DNA from: Heliopora coerulea
Lineage: Eukaryota; Cnidaria; Anthozoa; Scleralcyonacea; Helioporidae
Assembly (NCBI GenBank): GCA_030142905.1
Contig: JASJOG010000014.1
Span: 3,293,001 to 3,357,000 of the forward strand
Direction: 5' to 3'
DNA length: 64,000 bases
Each line of letters starts with the position of its first letter. Positions within the stretch are counted from its first letter, which is position 1. Both the position numbers and the translations under genes were made by a program. Below are positions 54,801 through 63,739 of this stretch, piece after piece. The notes beneath the pieces are model-generated. The model did no database searches and had not been told where the DNA came from. It saw only the letters and a program-made list of their open reading frames with translations.

Positions 54801-55115
54801 AGGTATTCGTATTTGTTTCATGGAAATTTCATAAAACATTATCCTCAGATAATAGATAGCACTATGCTTATTATGTAATGGATAGTTTTTGTCCTCAAAT
54901 GTCATTTCAAACGCTTGACGCACATTCCCTGAATGAAACACGTAAATTTTTTAGGTCAACACTATTGGTATAACATATCAACAAACATGAAATGTGAAGA
55001 TTTCTTCCCAGTATTTTTGTTGTACAATAGTGGGAAATTGACTGGTTTTGGATGGGCAGTGGAAGCTGACATAAAAAGTTCCCGCGTCGAACATCCTACT
55101 CCAGATAAATTCCAT
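51733..55115 (+). CDS. Paralogue of the secreted-protein gene, three internal exons visible
   Basis: Exons 51733-51833 (acceptor AAATTCAG, donor GGC|GTGAGT), 54292-54547 (acceptor CATTCTCAG, donor ATGG|GTAAGA) and 54955-55115 (acceptor TTTTTTAG, donor CAT|GTAAGT). They are 101, 256 and 161 bp with phases identical to exons 2-4 of the gene at 24595-39061. They encode SYFHGNRYVLGDDKSVMLLF, SYWIPDGDVMVITAYFVHPS, LYIQSGPSVEDLMKIPFKES, TKWVKGKCFYSM and [18 protein letters not shown]. The four cysteine contexts of exons 3-4 are conserved. No lesion is seen. The signal-peptide exon and the last exon were not found; the latter may lie beyond the Penelope and transposon cluster or outside the window. 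Function unknown; secretion is inferred from the paralogue. Confidence 0.82.
51960..52115. repeat. T/G-rich low-complexity tract
   Basis: GGTTTTTTTGGGTTTTTTTG-like sequence within intron 2 of the paralogue. Frames over it are compositional. Confidence 0.85.
52245..52490 (+). mobile_element. tRNA-derived SINE, second copy
   Basis: A-box TGGCTCAGTGG (52250-52260) in a tRNA-like head, then ATCTGATTAACGTTACC, as in the copy at 42.1 kb, and a tail GTTATCCAGTATAAATATAG. The B box is degraded. Confidence 0.6.
52491..53059. other. Intron of the paralogue, no feature
   Basis: AT-rich; nothing recognised. Confidence 0.35.
53060..53356. mobile_element. Palindromic MITE, ~117-bp arms
   Basis: Arms 53060-53176 and 53239-53356 pair over CATGCAGAAT(G/A)AG, AAATATTTA.ACAG, CACATATG, GGAGAAAATGTC and GCAGTTCATAGGA, with scattered mismatches and small indels. 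Noncoding. Confidence 0.85.
53357..54291. other. Intron of the paralogue, no feature
   Basis: AT-rich intron sequence ending in the exon 3 acceptor. Confidence 0.4.
54292..54547 (+). CDS. Exon 3 of the paralogue
   Basis: 256 bp. ITAYFVHPSVICKGGRK aligns with [17 protein letters not shown]; ends ATGG|GTAAGA exactly as in the other gene. Confidence 0.9.
54955..55115 (+). CDS. Exon 4 of the paralogue
   Basis: 161 bp. [20 protein letters not shown] aligns with [20 protein letters not shown]. Confidence 0.9.
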
Positions 55116-55492
55116 GTAAGTGTTTCAGTAGATTTTAAACCATAACTAGTATCAATTCATGCTATATTTTGCAATAAAATACGGAGATATTAAAAATATC
55201 AAAAGCTATTTAAAACTATCATGGTTGAGTAAGATGTACCTTCATCGGAAGAATTAATAAGGAAACACAAAGTAACTGAAACAGTTTACTCGCATTAGTA
55301 AACCCTATTAGCAAACGCTCCCACATTTCGATGTTGTTGAGCACTCTACGGATATATAAGGATAACCAATAGCGTTAAGCAATGGCCATCGCTCGAGTAG
55401 CGGTTTGAGCACTCTGGTCCCTTATCAATCCAAGTTCTTTCCGAGGTTCACTGATGAGCTGTGGTACAGCAAAACGTACGTCTGCAGATTGA

Positions 55493-55495
<3 letters not shown>
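55116..55495. other. Region after exon 4, no feature
   Basis: Intron start; no exon 5 seen. Confidence 0.35.
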
Positions 55496-55532
<37 letters not shown>

Positions 55533-55666
55533 ACATACACACACACACATATAATATATATGCATATATATACTGTATATATATATATATACTGTATATA
55601 TATAAATATATACGTATGTGTGTGTATATACATACATACATACATATATATATACATATATATATG
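55496..55666. repeat. Compound (TA)/(CA)/(CATA) microsatellite
   Basis: (TA)n, CACATACACATACAC and TATATATACTG blocks. Several open frames over it are repeat artefacts. It abuts the 3' end of a Penelope element. Confidence 0.92.
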
Positions 55667-55710
55667 AGATTTCTTGAAAGAGGTTCTCCGGATTTACGGT
55701 TTTGGTCTTG

Positions 55711-55743
55711 AGCTTTCAACTCGATTCATCGAGATGTCGTCAG
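55711..55743 (-). other. Hammerhead-like Penelope tail motif (degenerate)
   Basis: Minus strand CTGACGACATCTCGATGAAT then CGAGTTGAAAGC. CTCGAT/ATCGAG is a perfect 6-bp stem, with CUGACGA and GAAA on either side in hammerhead order. Confidence 0.45.
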
Positions 55744-56880
55744 AAGTGAATGGGAGCTTTTAACCGCAACCATTTGTGCCAGCAGTCTTTGTGAGCGTCT
55801 GATAGGTTGGGGTGTTGCTAATTCGTTGCGTTTATCTGTTGGATCTTTGGTGTTTGGTGGGCTGGTAGCAACATTCTCCGGTTGTGTAGTGGCTGTGAGA
55901 GAAGGTTTTGGACATTGGCAGGGGTAGAGGCATTTCAATTGGAGGTAAGTTCCTGGGATGTCTATATGCCGGTTGATCGTGGAGAATTGCATACTGTGCC
56001 AGGCTTCTAGAAATTTGCGTGCATGTCTTGATTTTGCGTGTCCTAAGATTTTGATGTTCGAAAGGTCAAACGAGTGCCCTTGCTCATCAGCATGGTTTGC
56101 AGGGATCGATCTTGGATCGTGTCATTTCATGGCGTTTTCGTGTTCTGTCAGACGTGTTTTGACCTTTTTGGAAGTTTCGCCGATGTAGCTTTGTGTACAG
56201 TCGTTGCAGTTGAACATTGAGATGGCGTTGCGTTAGCCCGCTGTTGTAACTTGGTCTTTGTGTTTAGTAAAGTACGTTGCAATCTTGTTTGATGGTGTGT
56301 GGGCGATGAGTATGTTGTGTTTATGAAGGATTCGAGCTGTCATTTCCGAAGTGCTGTGGATGTATGGAAGGGCGACTCTCTTTTCTTGTAGGGATTGGTC
56401 GGTGTTTTCCTTGTGTGTCTTCGGTTTTTTCTTGTGTTGCTGTGTTTGCGAATGAAATTGATAGGGTAGCTGTTTTTGATGAACATGTCATGGAGGTATT
56501 TGCGCTCTTCTTCTTTGCTTTGGACTGTGTTGCAGTGAGTTTCAACGAGATTGTATAGGGTACGGATGCAGCTGATTTTGTGTTGCGTAGGATGGTCGCT
56601 GTGGTAGTTTAATACTTGGTCGGTGTGGGTGTTCTTAATGTACACTTTGGTGGTCAGCGTTCCGTCATTGTTTTTGGATAGAAGAACGTCTAAGAAAGGA
56701 AGTTGGTTGTCTTTTTCTTCTTCTTTGGTGAAGCGAACGTTGTCAGTTGTTGTGTTGATCGTTTGTAATGTGTTGATTGACTTCTCCGTCTTGACAATGG
56801 CGAATGCATCATCGACGTATCTTTTCCAAAAGGTGATGTATTCGTTGTCTGCTATTGTCCTCTTTTCTAGGTCTTGCATT
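55711..56880 (-). pseudogene. Penelope-like element: RT C-terminal half and GIY-YIG domain
   Basis: The minus frame 56879-56340 begins MQDLEKRTIADNEYITFWKR, then YVDDAFAIVK (catalytic YVDD), NQLPFLDVLLSK and YIKNTHTDQVLNYHSDHPT, the classic Penelope RT palm and thumb. The GIY-YIG region follows in other frames: ARILHKHNILIAHTPSNKI, FNCNDCTQSYIGETSKKV, RLTEHENAMK, a stop, NHADEQGHSFDLSNIKILGH and FLEAWHSMQFSTINRH, then a P/T-rich tail. Stops and shifts make it inactive. The element is 5'-truncated at about 56880 and ends in a hammerhead-like hairpin next to microsatellite sequence, as is usual for Penelope insertions. Confidence 0.85.
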
Positions 56881-56884
56881 TTTA

Positions 56885-57760
56885 TTTAGGATTCGGGAGT
56901 TATGTTTGGTGATCATAGTCTTCATGTTGTCCATGCAGCTACAGCTTATTTTGACTGTGTTTCGGTTGAAGATTTTGTGCAGAGTGCATGATTCAGGAAA
57001 ATGTTTGTCAACTAGTTTTAGAAAGTTATGGCCAACTTGATTTGATGTTCTTGCTATATGGTGGGTTGAACCATATAATGTTTCTACGTTTCGATTCTGT
57101 CGCGCAAATCTACATCGTCCCAAAAATGAATAAATATGAAATAAAAATGAAAATAGAAAGCCTCAGAGGACAGATAATTGCAACTGCAGAAGAAAAGAAC
57201 AGTGCCCGCTCCAAGGTAACTGCTTAACTAACAGTATCGTCTATAGAGCCGACATAACCACGACAGACACCAGAGAGACAAAGCAGTACATAGGAATGAC
57301 AGCAAACAGTTTCAAAGAGCGATACAGAAACCACATCGAATCCTTCAAAGACAGTAAGTACTCCAATGAGACTGAACTATCAAAATACATATGGGATCTA
57401 AAATACATATGGGATTTAAAATCGAATAACCAATCTTTCGGTATATAATGGGCGATCGTGAAAAGGGCCGCGGCCTACACAAGCGGAGCAAAAAGATGTA
57501 ACCTTTGCCTGGAGGAAAAACTTTGCATCATGAAAGCACGCCTAAAGAACCTTCTCAACAAAAGATCGGAGATCTTCTCAAAGTGCAGACACCGGAACAG
57601 ATTTCTCATCTCAAAGACAAGCCACACGAGGACAATAGCGACGAGTCATCCAACCCGCGCAAACCATGACGTCAATGAACAGAGAAAAAGGAGACAATGA
57701 ATCGACGCTGTTTCAGTTGCCTGAAGATCGCATCCGCGTGAAATTCGGAGTAGCAACCAT
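56885..57760 (+). pseudogene. Second Penelope-like copy with internal inversion
   Basis: On the plus strand (57180-57720) a GIY-YIG domain reads CLTNSIVYRADITTTDTRET, KQYIGMTANSFKERYRNHIE, ELSKYIWDLK, then AAAYTSGAKRCNLCLEEKLC and SKCRHRNRFLISKT. An imperfect 18-bp duplication (AAATACATATGGGAT) sits in it. Its expected upstream linker (GHNFLKLVDKHFPESCTLHK, IFNRNTVKISCSCMDNMKT) instead lies on the minus strand at 57050-56885, so it is inverted. A tail CTGAAGATCGCATCCGCGTG (57721) with a hammerhead-like layout ends the copy, followed by (TA)n at 57785-57812. Dead. Confidence 0.8.
57721..57746 (+). other. Hammerhead-like tail motif (degenerate)
   Basis: CTGAAGATCGCATCCGCGTG then AAATTC: CUGAAGA, a CGC/GCG stem II, GAAA. 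Confidence 0.4.
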
Positions 57761-57782
57761 ATACTCTTAAGCGAAATCTCAC

Positions 57783-57816
<34 letters not shown>

Positions 57817-57862
57817 GAACAAATGTTGTGGAAGAAAAGTCGGTTTACACTGTAACGTTTAG

Positions 57863-58204
57863 GGCACGGCCAGTGACGGATTAACTCGATGTCCAAGTGG
57901 ACCATGGCCCAGGGCTCCGCGCTTGTCGGCTTGTGAGGAGGCCCCGCGCCTTGAGTTAGGCTTGGGACGCGGCCTCTTCATCAGTAACTATTGTTCTCTT
58001 TTCATACAATATCTACGAGGCTCGCTAATCTGTTTCATTCCTTGCAATCTGTAATCGTTAATTGTACATGTAAGTGTCTTGTAGGTTCTACAACGTTCTT
58101 GCAGGATACAGCAAATTTTGTAATCTATTTAATAGATTAATGGAGCTCCGCCGAACACATTGGCCCAGGGCCTCGCGTTACCTTGATTCGCCCCTGGGCA
58201 CGGC
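57863..58204. mobile_element. hAT-type MITE with 8-bp target duplication
   Basis: The element is 57871-58196, flanked by GGCACGGC on both sides (57863-57870, 58197-58204). Ends are CAGTGACGGATTAACT and, inverted, CAGGGGCGAATCAAGG. It is the reverse-oriented relative of 22864-23225. It interrupts the left arm of the outer element. Confidence 0.92.
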
Positions 58205-58421
58205 ATGGCAAATTTTGGGCACGGCACAGCTAATTAGCCGTGCCGGGAACTAAATACCTTACTCGTTTTTTAAATCCGCGCAGTACTAGAATTCGCGCAC
58301 GCATAGTTGCGCGAATTTTAATACTACGCGAAATATAATCCGCGCGAAAAGCAGAGTGGTGTAACATGAGACAAAATCATTTGGTTTATTTATGCAAACA
58401 CATATGATATATGTTTTAAAG

Positions 58422-59392
58422 TACAGTGGAACCTGTATATAACGGCCACCCTCGGGACTTCAGAAACTGGCCGCTTAATGCAGGTGACCGCTTAATACAG
58501 GATCACTAAAAATACTCGCTGGGCGTGGTCAAATGTCAGTTTCAATAGCGTGTCATACGACACTGCATTCAAGCAAACAATAAGAAAATCAACGTTCTTT
58601 CAGGCGTCCTTTACTTTCAACAAAGTTACTAACTTGTAAATGTAGCGGTGCAATAAACGTAAAGTTATGAAAAGGTACAATCAATTGCCTTTTGCTCTAC
58701 TATGCAGTATTTCTGACTTACAGTTCACAACGACATACATCTCATTCCGTTATTTCATAGTTCTTACGATCAACGTGGAGATAAAACGGAAATTTTGCTA
58801 AAGTAGCGTTGTTGGAAATAAAATTCAAACCAACAAGCAACGGAAAAGTCACTGCAAAGGGCAAGCGCATTGAAAGTGGTGGAGGTTATGACTTGGAAAT
58901 CTCGTACAAGTATACGTTTGGAAGCCATTTCTTCACAATCACACTGCTCAAGAACAAGCTATCTGAAAAAGTAATTTCAAGTAGAGCTAGAGGGAAGGAG
59001 ATTCGAAACAAAATTTTTTGCATCTCGTGATTTTGTACTGCAGCTCATTGCTGACATCTAGAAAAATATTGACCATAATGAACGATTAATTGTAAGCATT
59101 AGCATTGTCATTTCTATAATGATGATGGATCGCTTCCTAATCACAATCAGATACAAAAAAATACTGCATGAAAAGACATGTGGCTTTGGGTTTCCGTTTA
59201 AGGGTGACCGCTTAATACAGGTAAAAAGGACAAAGAAAGACAAACATGGGACTGCTTAAGGGTGGCCGCGGCCGTTTAATAGAGGTAACAATTACAGCAT
59301 GTGTATGGGCCAAAACTCGAGACTTTGAAAACTGGCCGCTTAATAGAGGGTGGCCGCTTAATACAGGGCCGTTATATACAGGTTCCACTGTA
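58422..59392. mobile_element. Nested TA-flanked pogo/mariner-type MITE
   Basis: The element is 58424-59390 with TA on both sides. The termini are perfect inverted CAGTGGAACCTGTATATAAC plus GGCC. The subterminal motif CCGCTTAATA(C/G)AGG recurs at about 58451-58500, 59208, 59334 and 59352, likely transposase sites. The interior frame 58809-59030 (LEIKFKPTSNGKVTAKGKRI inside) is unidentified. Confidence 0.9.
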
Positions 59393-59397
59393 TAACA

Positions 59398-60130
59398 TTA
59401 AAAATCAAAAATGTCGTCTTCATCATCCTGAGCAATTTCTGTCGGAATATTTTCAGGCTCCACGTAATATTCCACCAGGAATGCCTGCATTTTGCTGTAA
59501 ATTTCCAAACTCGCATTGGTTTGCATGACTGTTAAGGTAATGGAAATCTCCAAGCCCCCTTGAGGTAAGGGAGATCGTCGAAATTTAATGTCACGAACTG
59601 TTGCTTTCATATTGCCCCCATATTCGAAAAAGAACTTGCAAAATCGAGAAATCTCTCGAGGCAAATGGCCAACCAGCGACATTGGCTCAATCCTGCCTCT
59701 GATTCTAGTGAACAGACCAATGGCATATGGGTCAAATATGTTGCCCGAAAGTGGCTTCACTACCAAATGCTGGTTGATTCTTGCAGCCCAGATTTTTCTG
59801 TATTCATGAAAGCCGAGTGATGCGCAAGCCAGAGAAAATGATGTCCCCTCAGGATTCCGTTTCACTGAATCAGAGTTGTCGGTGTCTGAATTGTTGGTTT
59901 CTCCAATTTTTGACAATTTCTTGAATGAAGCAAGCAGATGCATACGTTTCTTTGTCGTCACAGTATTTACATAAAGCAACACTCGAACCACTTCTCCATC
60001 CAGGATATTCTTCAGAGGCCGGGACTGAACACTTGACTCCACTGTTAAAAACGAATGACTTGCATTTTAGACATGTGTATTGTGTCAAATTATTGCACAC
60101 GACGCAAATGCCTTCCATTTTCCTACACAA
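59398..60130 (-). pseudogene. Cys-rich finger plus HIRAN-like protein, one frameshift
   Basis: Starts at 60130 or Met 60118. The N-terminal part has CVVCNNLTQYTCLKC and further cysteines (KCSVPASEEYPGW, LCKYCDD), a zinc-binding-like module. Near 59910 the frame changes and continues through an S/D/N-rich linker into SFSLACASLGFHEYRKIW, FDPYAIGLFTR and VGHLPREISRFCKFFFEYGG, then SPLPQGGLEISITL, ending in an acidic tail and stop at 59398. The DPYAI...VGHLPREI pattern resembles HIRAN domains, which bind DNA ends; similar multi-copy proteins are common in cnidarians and molluscs. It lies inside the TA-flanked transposon, divergent from the transposase. The single shift, or a sequencing error, is the only lesion seen. 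Confidence 0.7.
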
Positions 60131-60225
60131 TAGTCAATGATCAGTCGCGTTCGCCCAAGGTGTTGCGTATGACGCGTAGCAACCACGTGAAATATTTCCG
60201 TTTTATGCTCAACCTCATCTAAGCT

Positions 60226-61086
60226 ATGCGAACATGGAGAAACAGCGTGTGTTGGAAATCAACGCTCATGGCTCTGTTGAAGTATTTCAAAAAGGTTTCC
60301 CAAGACAATATTTCTGTTGCATCATCTAGCGGTAACCTAAATGCAGTTGAAGAAAATGCAGTAAAACAACAATTGTTTTTGGACACTCCAGAACCAAAGA
60401 AGAAGAGGGGCAAATATGGAGAATATGATGCTTTTCAACGAGCAGAAATTGCAAAATGGGGACTTACGCACGGAGTACGACCGGCGGCAAGAAAACATTC
60501 TGTACCGGAGTCAACCGTTCGTGGATTGATCAAATCTTATAAAAAGGAAAGAAAAGAGAACAGAGAACTCGACCAAATCGAAAATCATTGGTAAATGAGA
60601 AGAAAGCAATGGAATTGGTCAATCATGTTCTTATCCCCTATGTGAAGCAAATAAGAGCTTGGTTTTCGCACCACAAAAGAATGGGTTTTGGTGGCGGATG
60701 TTTTTTAAGCATATTGGACGGATGCAGTAAAAAAGATAATTTCCGACAATAACGGCATGGTGGTACCTGTTCCTAACAACATGACATCATACCTGCAACC
60801 CCTAGATTTAACGGTCAATCGCTCTTGCAAAGCTTTCCTACGAAACCAGGCGCAAAAATGATACTCAGAGTAAGTCCAAGCCCAAATCATGAATGGTATT
60901 CAGCCCCATAAAGTGTGTGTTGACTTACGAATAAGTGTGCTCAAACCACTTCACGCAAAATGGGTAGTGCAGTTCTACGACTATATGCGATCTAACAAGG
61001 ATATCATTCTCAAAGGTTGGCGACGATCAGGTGTGAGCGCCGCATTGGAGGAGCCACAACGAAAAGAGGATTCTTTTGAACTCTAA
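60226..61086 (+). pseudogene. Pogo-like DDE transposase remnant
   Basis: The first frame (60226-60594, 122 residues) has a basic stretch (PEPKKKRGKYGEYDAFQRAE) and a helix-turn-helix, AKWGLTHGVRPAARKHSVPE then STVRGLIKSYKKE. A TAA at 60592 and several frame changes follow: LVNHVLIPYVKQIRAWFSHH, then directly the C-terminal end, NMTSYLQPLDLTVNRSCKAF and ISVLKPLHAKWVVQFYDYM, RSNKDIILKGWRRSGVSAAL. The middle of the catalytic core with its first aspartates is missing, so it is inactive. The LQPLD...VN..CK signature is typical of the DDE superfamily used by pogo-type elements. The stop at 61084 is followed by the right subterminal repeats. Confidence 0.82.
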
Positions 61087-61611
61087 AATGTTGTGAAGAA
61101 TTAAGTTTTAGGCAAATGAGAATTCTTCATTAAAATTTTTAGTATTTGTTGGTATTCTGAATTCATGCTTTATTATTATCATGGATTTTTGCTTACATTG
61201 TATACTTTTAACAATAATTTTCTTAATTGAGACAAGCCAAATCGTTTTTTGATCAAATTTGGACAAGTTTTATTTGTTGATAAAAAATAATCTTGATAAA
61301 TGTGTAAATTGCTTCTATTAATCTGACCGAAAAGAACGAACAAAAAAATTCTTACGCGAATTTAAAGGTGCGTGAATAAGTCCTTAACAGGGTGCGCGGA
61401 ATTAAATCGCGCGAATTTAAAGCTGAGCGAAAACGTGTACCACGTGAATTTTAATACAAGTAAGGTATACAGAGGTGCTCTGTACGGCTAAATATTAAGA
61501 AGTCTGCACCGTTTATACTGTGAAAAGCGTCCTTGTCATGCCCAAAAATTGCGGTATACGTGCCAAAATTTTTGCCATGCCGTACCCAAAATGTTAACAG
61601 TGTAAACGGGG

Positions 61612-63739
61612 TTTCGATCATATATAAAGATTAATACGACTAAAACGGTGATATCAATCACCGTATCACACCTATGAACTTCGTCTTAACTATCAGTAAC
61701 AACTTGGAATGTAAGGATCGGCAAAGGTATTGTAACGCATGGCGGCAAATTTCGCTCTAATCCCATCCAAATAATCCACGCTAGGCCTAGTTACAAACAT
61801 TCCGAAAAATGGCCTAAAAATCTATCCGGATAATCCCGAAGCAAAAACTCTCAGAAACATATTCCTTCCTTTGAAAAAAAAGCAAACAAAGAAATTAGTA
61901 GCAAAACCACTGCCTTAAAAAAAAGGTGCAATCTCTAAAAGATTTAAGTGTATAATAGATTTGTCAAAGACAACATTTTTTTATTATGAACTACCAAAAA
62001 GTTGCATAAAAGTTTTCTGTTTTCTTCTCCTTTATCGTAATCCAAGTAAGAAACTCAATTAAATATCCCTTTTCATTCAAAAAACCTTCACGTTTACTTC
62101 TGATCTTTCTGTAACATCTGGTGATGATTTCATAAATCCACCCTCTTAGATTTGTTCAACAAGGTATTCGGGTAACTTTTGTGACATTGCAGTTCTTTCA
62201 AAGGAGAGTCAAAAACCAAACCGTAATGAAACGACATCAATCACATAATGAAGTGTTCCAAAACTTTTCGGCATGATTTTAGTTTCCGCTAATGTGATGA
62301 AGACCTCTTGAACTAACGAGGTAGCTCTAGATTGATTTAATTGAACATGGGAATTACTCTCAGTTTCATTCTCACAAAAATGTCGCTGGTATTAATATTT
62401 ATTATGTTAGTATGTGTTATTATTATTATTATGTTGTGATGATTTGGAGAAAGTGAGATCAGTAACATTCTGCCAGAAGATCACGCATTGCAGTCTAGAA
62501 AACTGGTAAAGCGTCAAATGTTTTCTTATATTAACTTAATGATAAGTGCCCGTTTTATACGACAAACGTTTAGGGCACGTTGACTCTTTAAATTGGCTTC
62601 AAATCTACCTATAGGTGCTAACATCAGGAGTGCGGTGCCTAAACTGGGTTGAAATATTTCGGGGTCAAATGAGTTTACTAGACTTTGTATAACCATCTCA
62701 TGACGTAGCGCTATCTTAATTTTCCACGTACATACCGAATTGTTAATTCTGCAAACGTGTACCAACAAAACCACAAGAAATCGGCAACACATTGGCAGAG
62801 CAAAACAATTTCGGCTATGGCTGTTGGCTCTATTCTATTTGGAAACCGAAGAGCTTTAAGCCGTTCTTGTCCTATGTTTCATTCCTTGCCGTCCCAGTAC
62901 AAACACTCCATCATCATATCTTTCAACTTTTCTTTCAGCAAGTCAGCAAGTCAGGAAGTACTGGAATAGGGTACTCTGGCTAACGCCAGACGATTTTACT
63001 CGTCAAAGGGACAGCTCCCGCCTTCAAAGAGTTAATTTTGTGTCTTTGCTTGCTTTCTTTAGTACTTTTTTCAACCGGAAACAAGACCTCTTTGTCTGAA
63101 CACCGCAGGAGTTCTCACCACTCAACATGTCTTCTTAAAAAAGTATCCGTATTTCAGTTTTTGTTAATGATAAGGACTTTTGTTGTTACTAGTAAAAAGT
63201 ACGATGCTTCAATACTTTCGGGGACTTAATTTTGGGCAGTCAATTTAGTTTTAGGCTCAAATAATTTCTTTACACTCCTGTATTCACCGTTCATAGATTT
63301 ACTGAAACAAAAATAGTTTATGTAAACAAAATTTTCCTTGTCTGGTCTTTCTGGGTTTTGTTAATAATTATCAGGTATTTTTCCTGTAGGGTATATTTGG
63401 CTTATATTTCACTTACAATAAGACATCTTTTAAATGACGGGTGTTCGTGATGGACATACGTGCTTCATGAAATTAACTATAGCCATTGATTGTGACTTAT
63501 AGATTAATCAGTCAACGATGCTCAACACTTAATGGAACTACAGCATATATTTGCATTCGTATACCTGCATAAATCCCTTACACACATGCAAAACGACCAA
63601 TGAGGAGGACAGCTTCAAAGTCCTAACGTTCAACCGAGCTAATAATTCAACAAAACTCTTTACTTTATTAGCATTTTTGATCCAATCGGGAAATCAATCT
63701 ACAGGATTTACCCATCTCAAACTCAATAATAATTCATGA
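61612..63739. other. No gene recognised; one dispersed repeat
   Basis: AT-rich. 62960-63035 is a minus-oriented copy of the dispersed repeat (TCTGGCTAACGCCAGACGAT then TTTACTCGTCAAAGGGA). Frames here show no motif. Confidence 0.45.

Larger units (their letters stand above)
58255..61467. mobile_element. TA-flanked 3.2-kb DNA transposon with two divergent genes
   Basis: Bounded by TA (58255-58256, 61466-61467). Left end CCTTACTCGTTTTTTAAAT, right end inverted CCTTACTTGTATTAAAATT. Subterminal GCGCGAATTTTAA-type repeats occur inside both ends (58300-58350, 61385-61450). It contains a pogo-like transposase remnant (plus), a HIRAN-like gene (minus) and a nested MITE. Confidence 0.75.
57843..61611. 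mobile_element. Outer inverted-repeat element hosting nested transposons
   Basis: Left end GTTTACACTGTAACGTTTAG, then GGCACGGC (split by a hAT MITE) and GGCATGGCAAATTTTGGG. The right end is the inverted match: CCCAAAATGTTAACAGTGTA preceded by TTTTTGCCATGCCGTA. Without its inserts it would be about 200-250 bp. No target duplication is certain. Superfamily not identified. Confidence 0.7.

Noticed and set aside
55375..55719. Several frames over the TA/CA tract
   Set aside because: Microsatellite artefacts on both strands.
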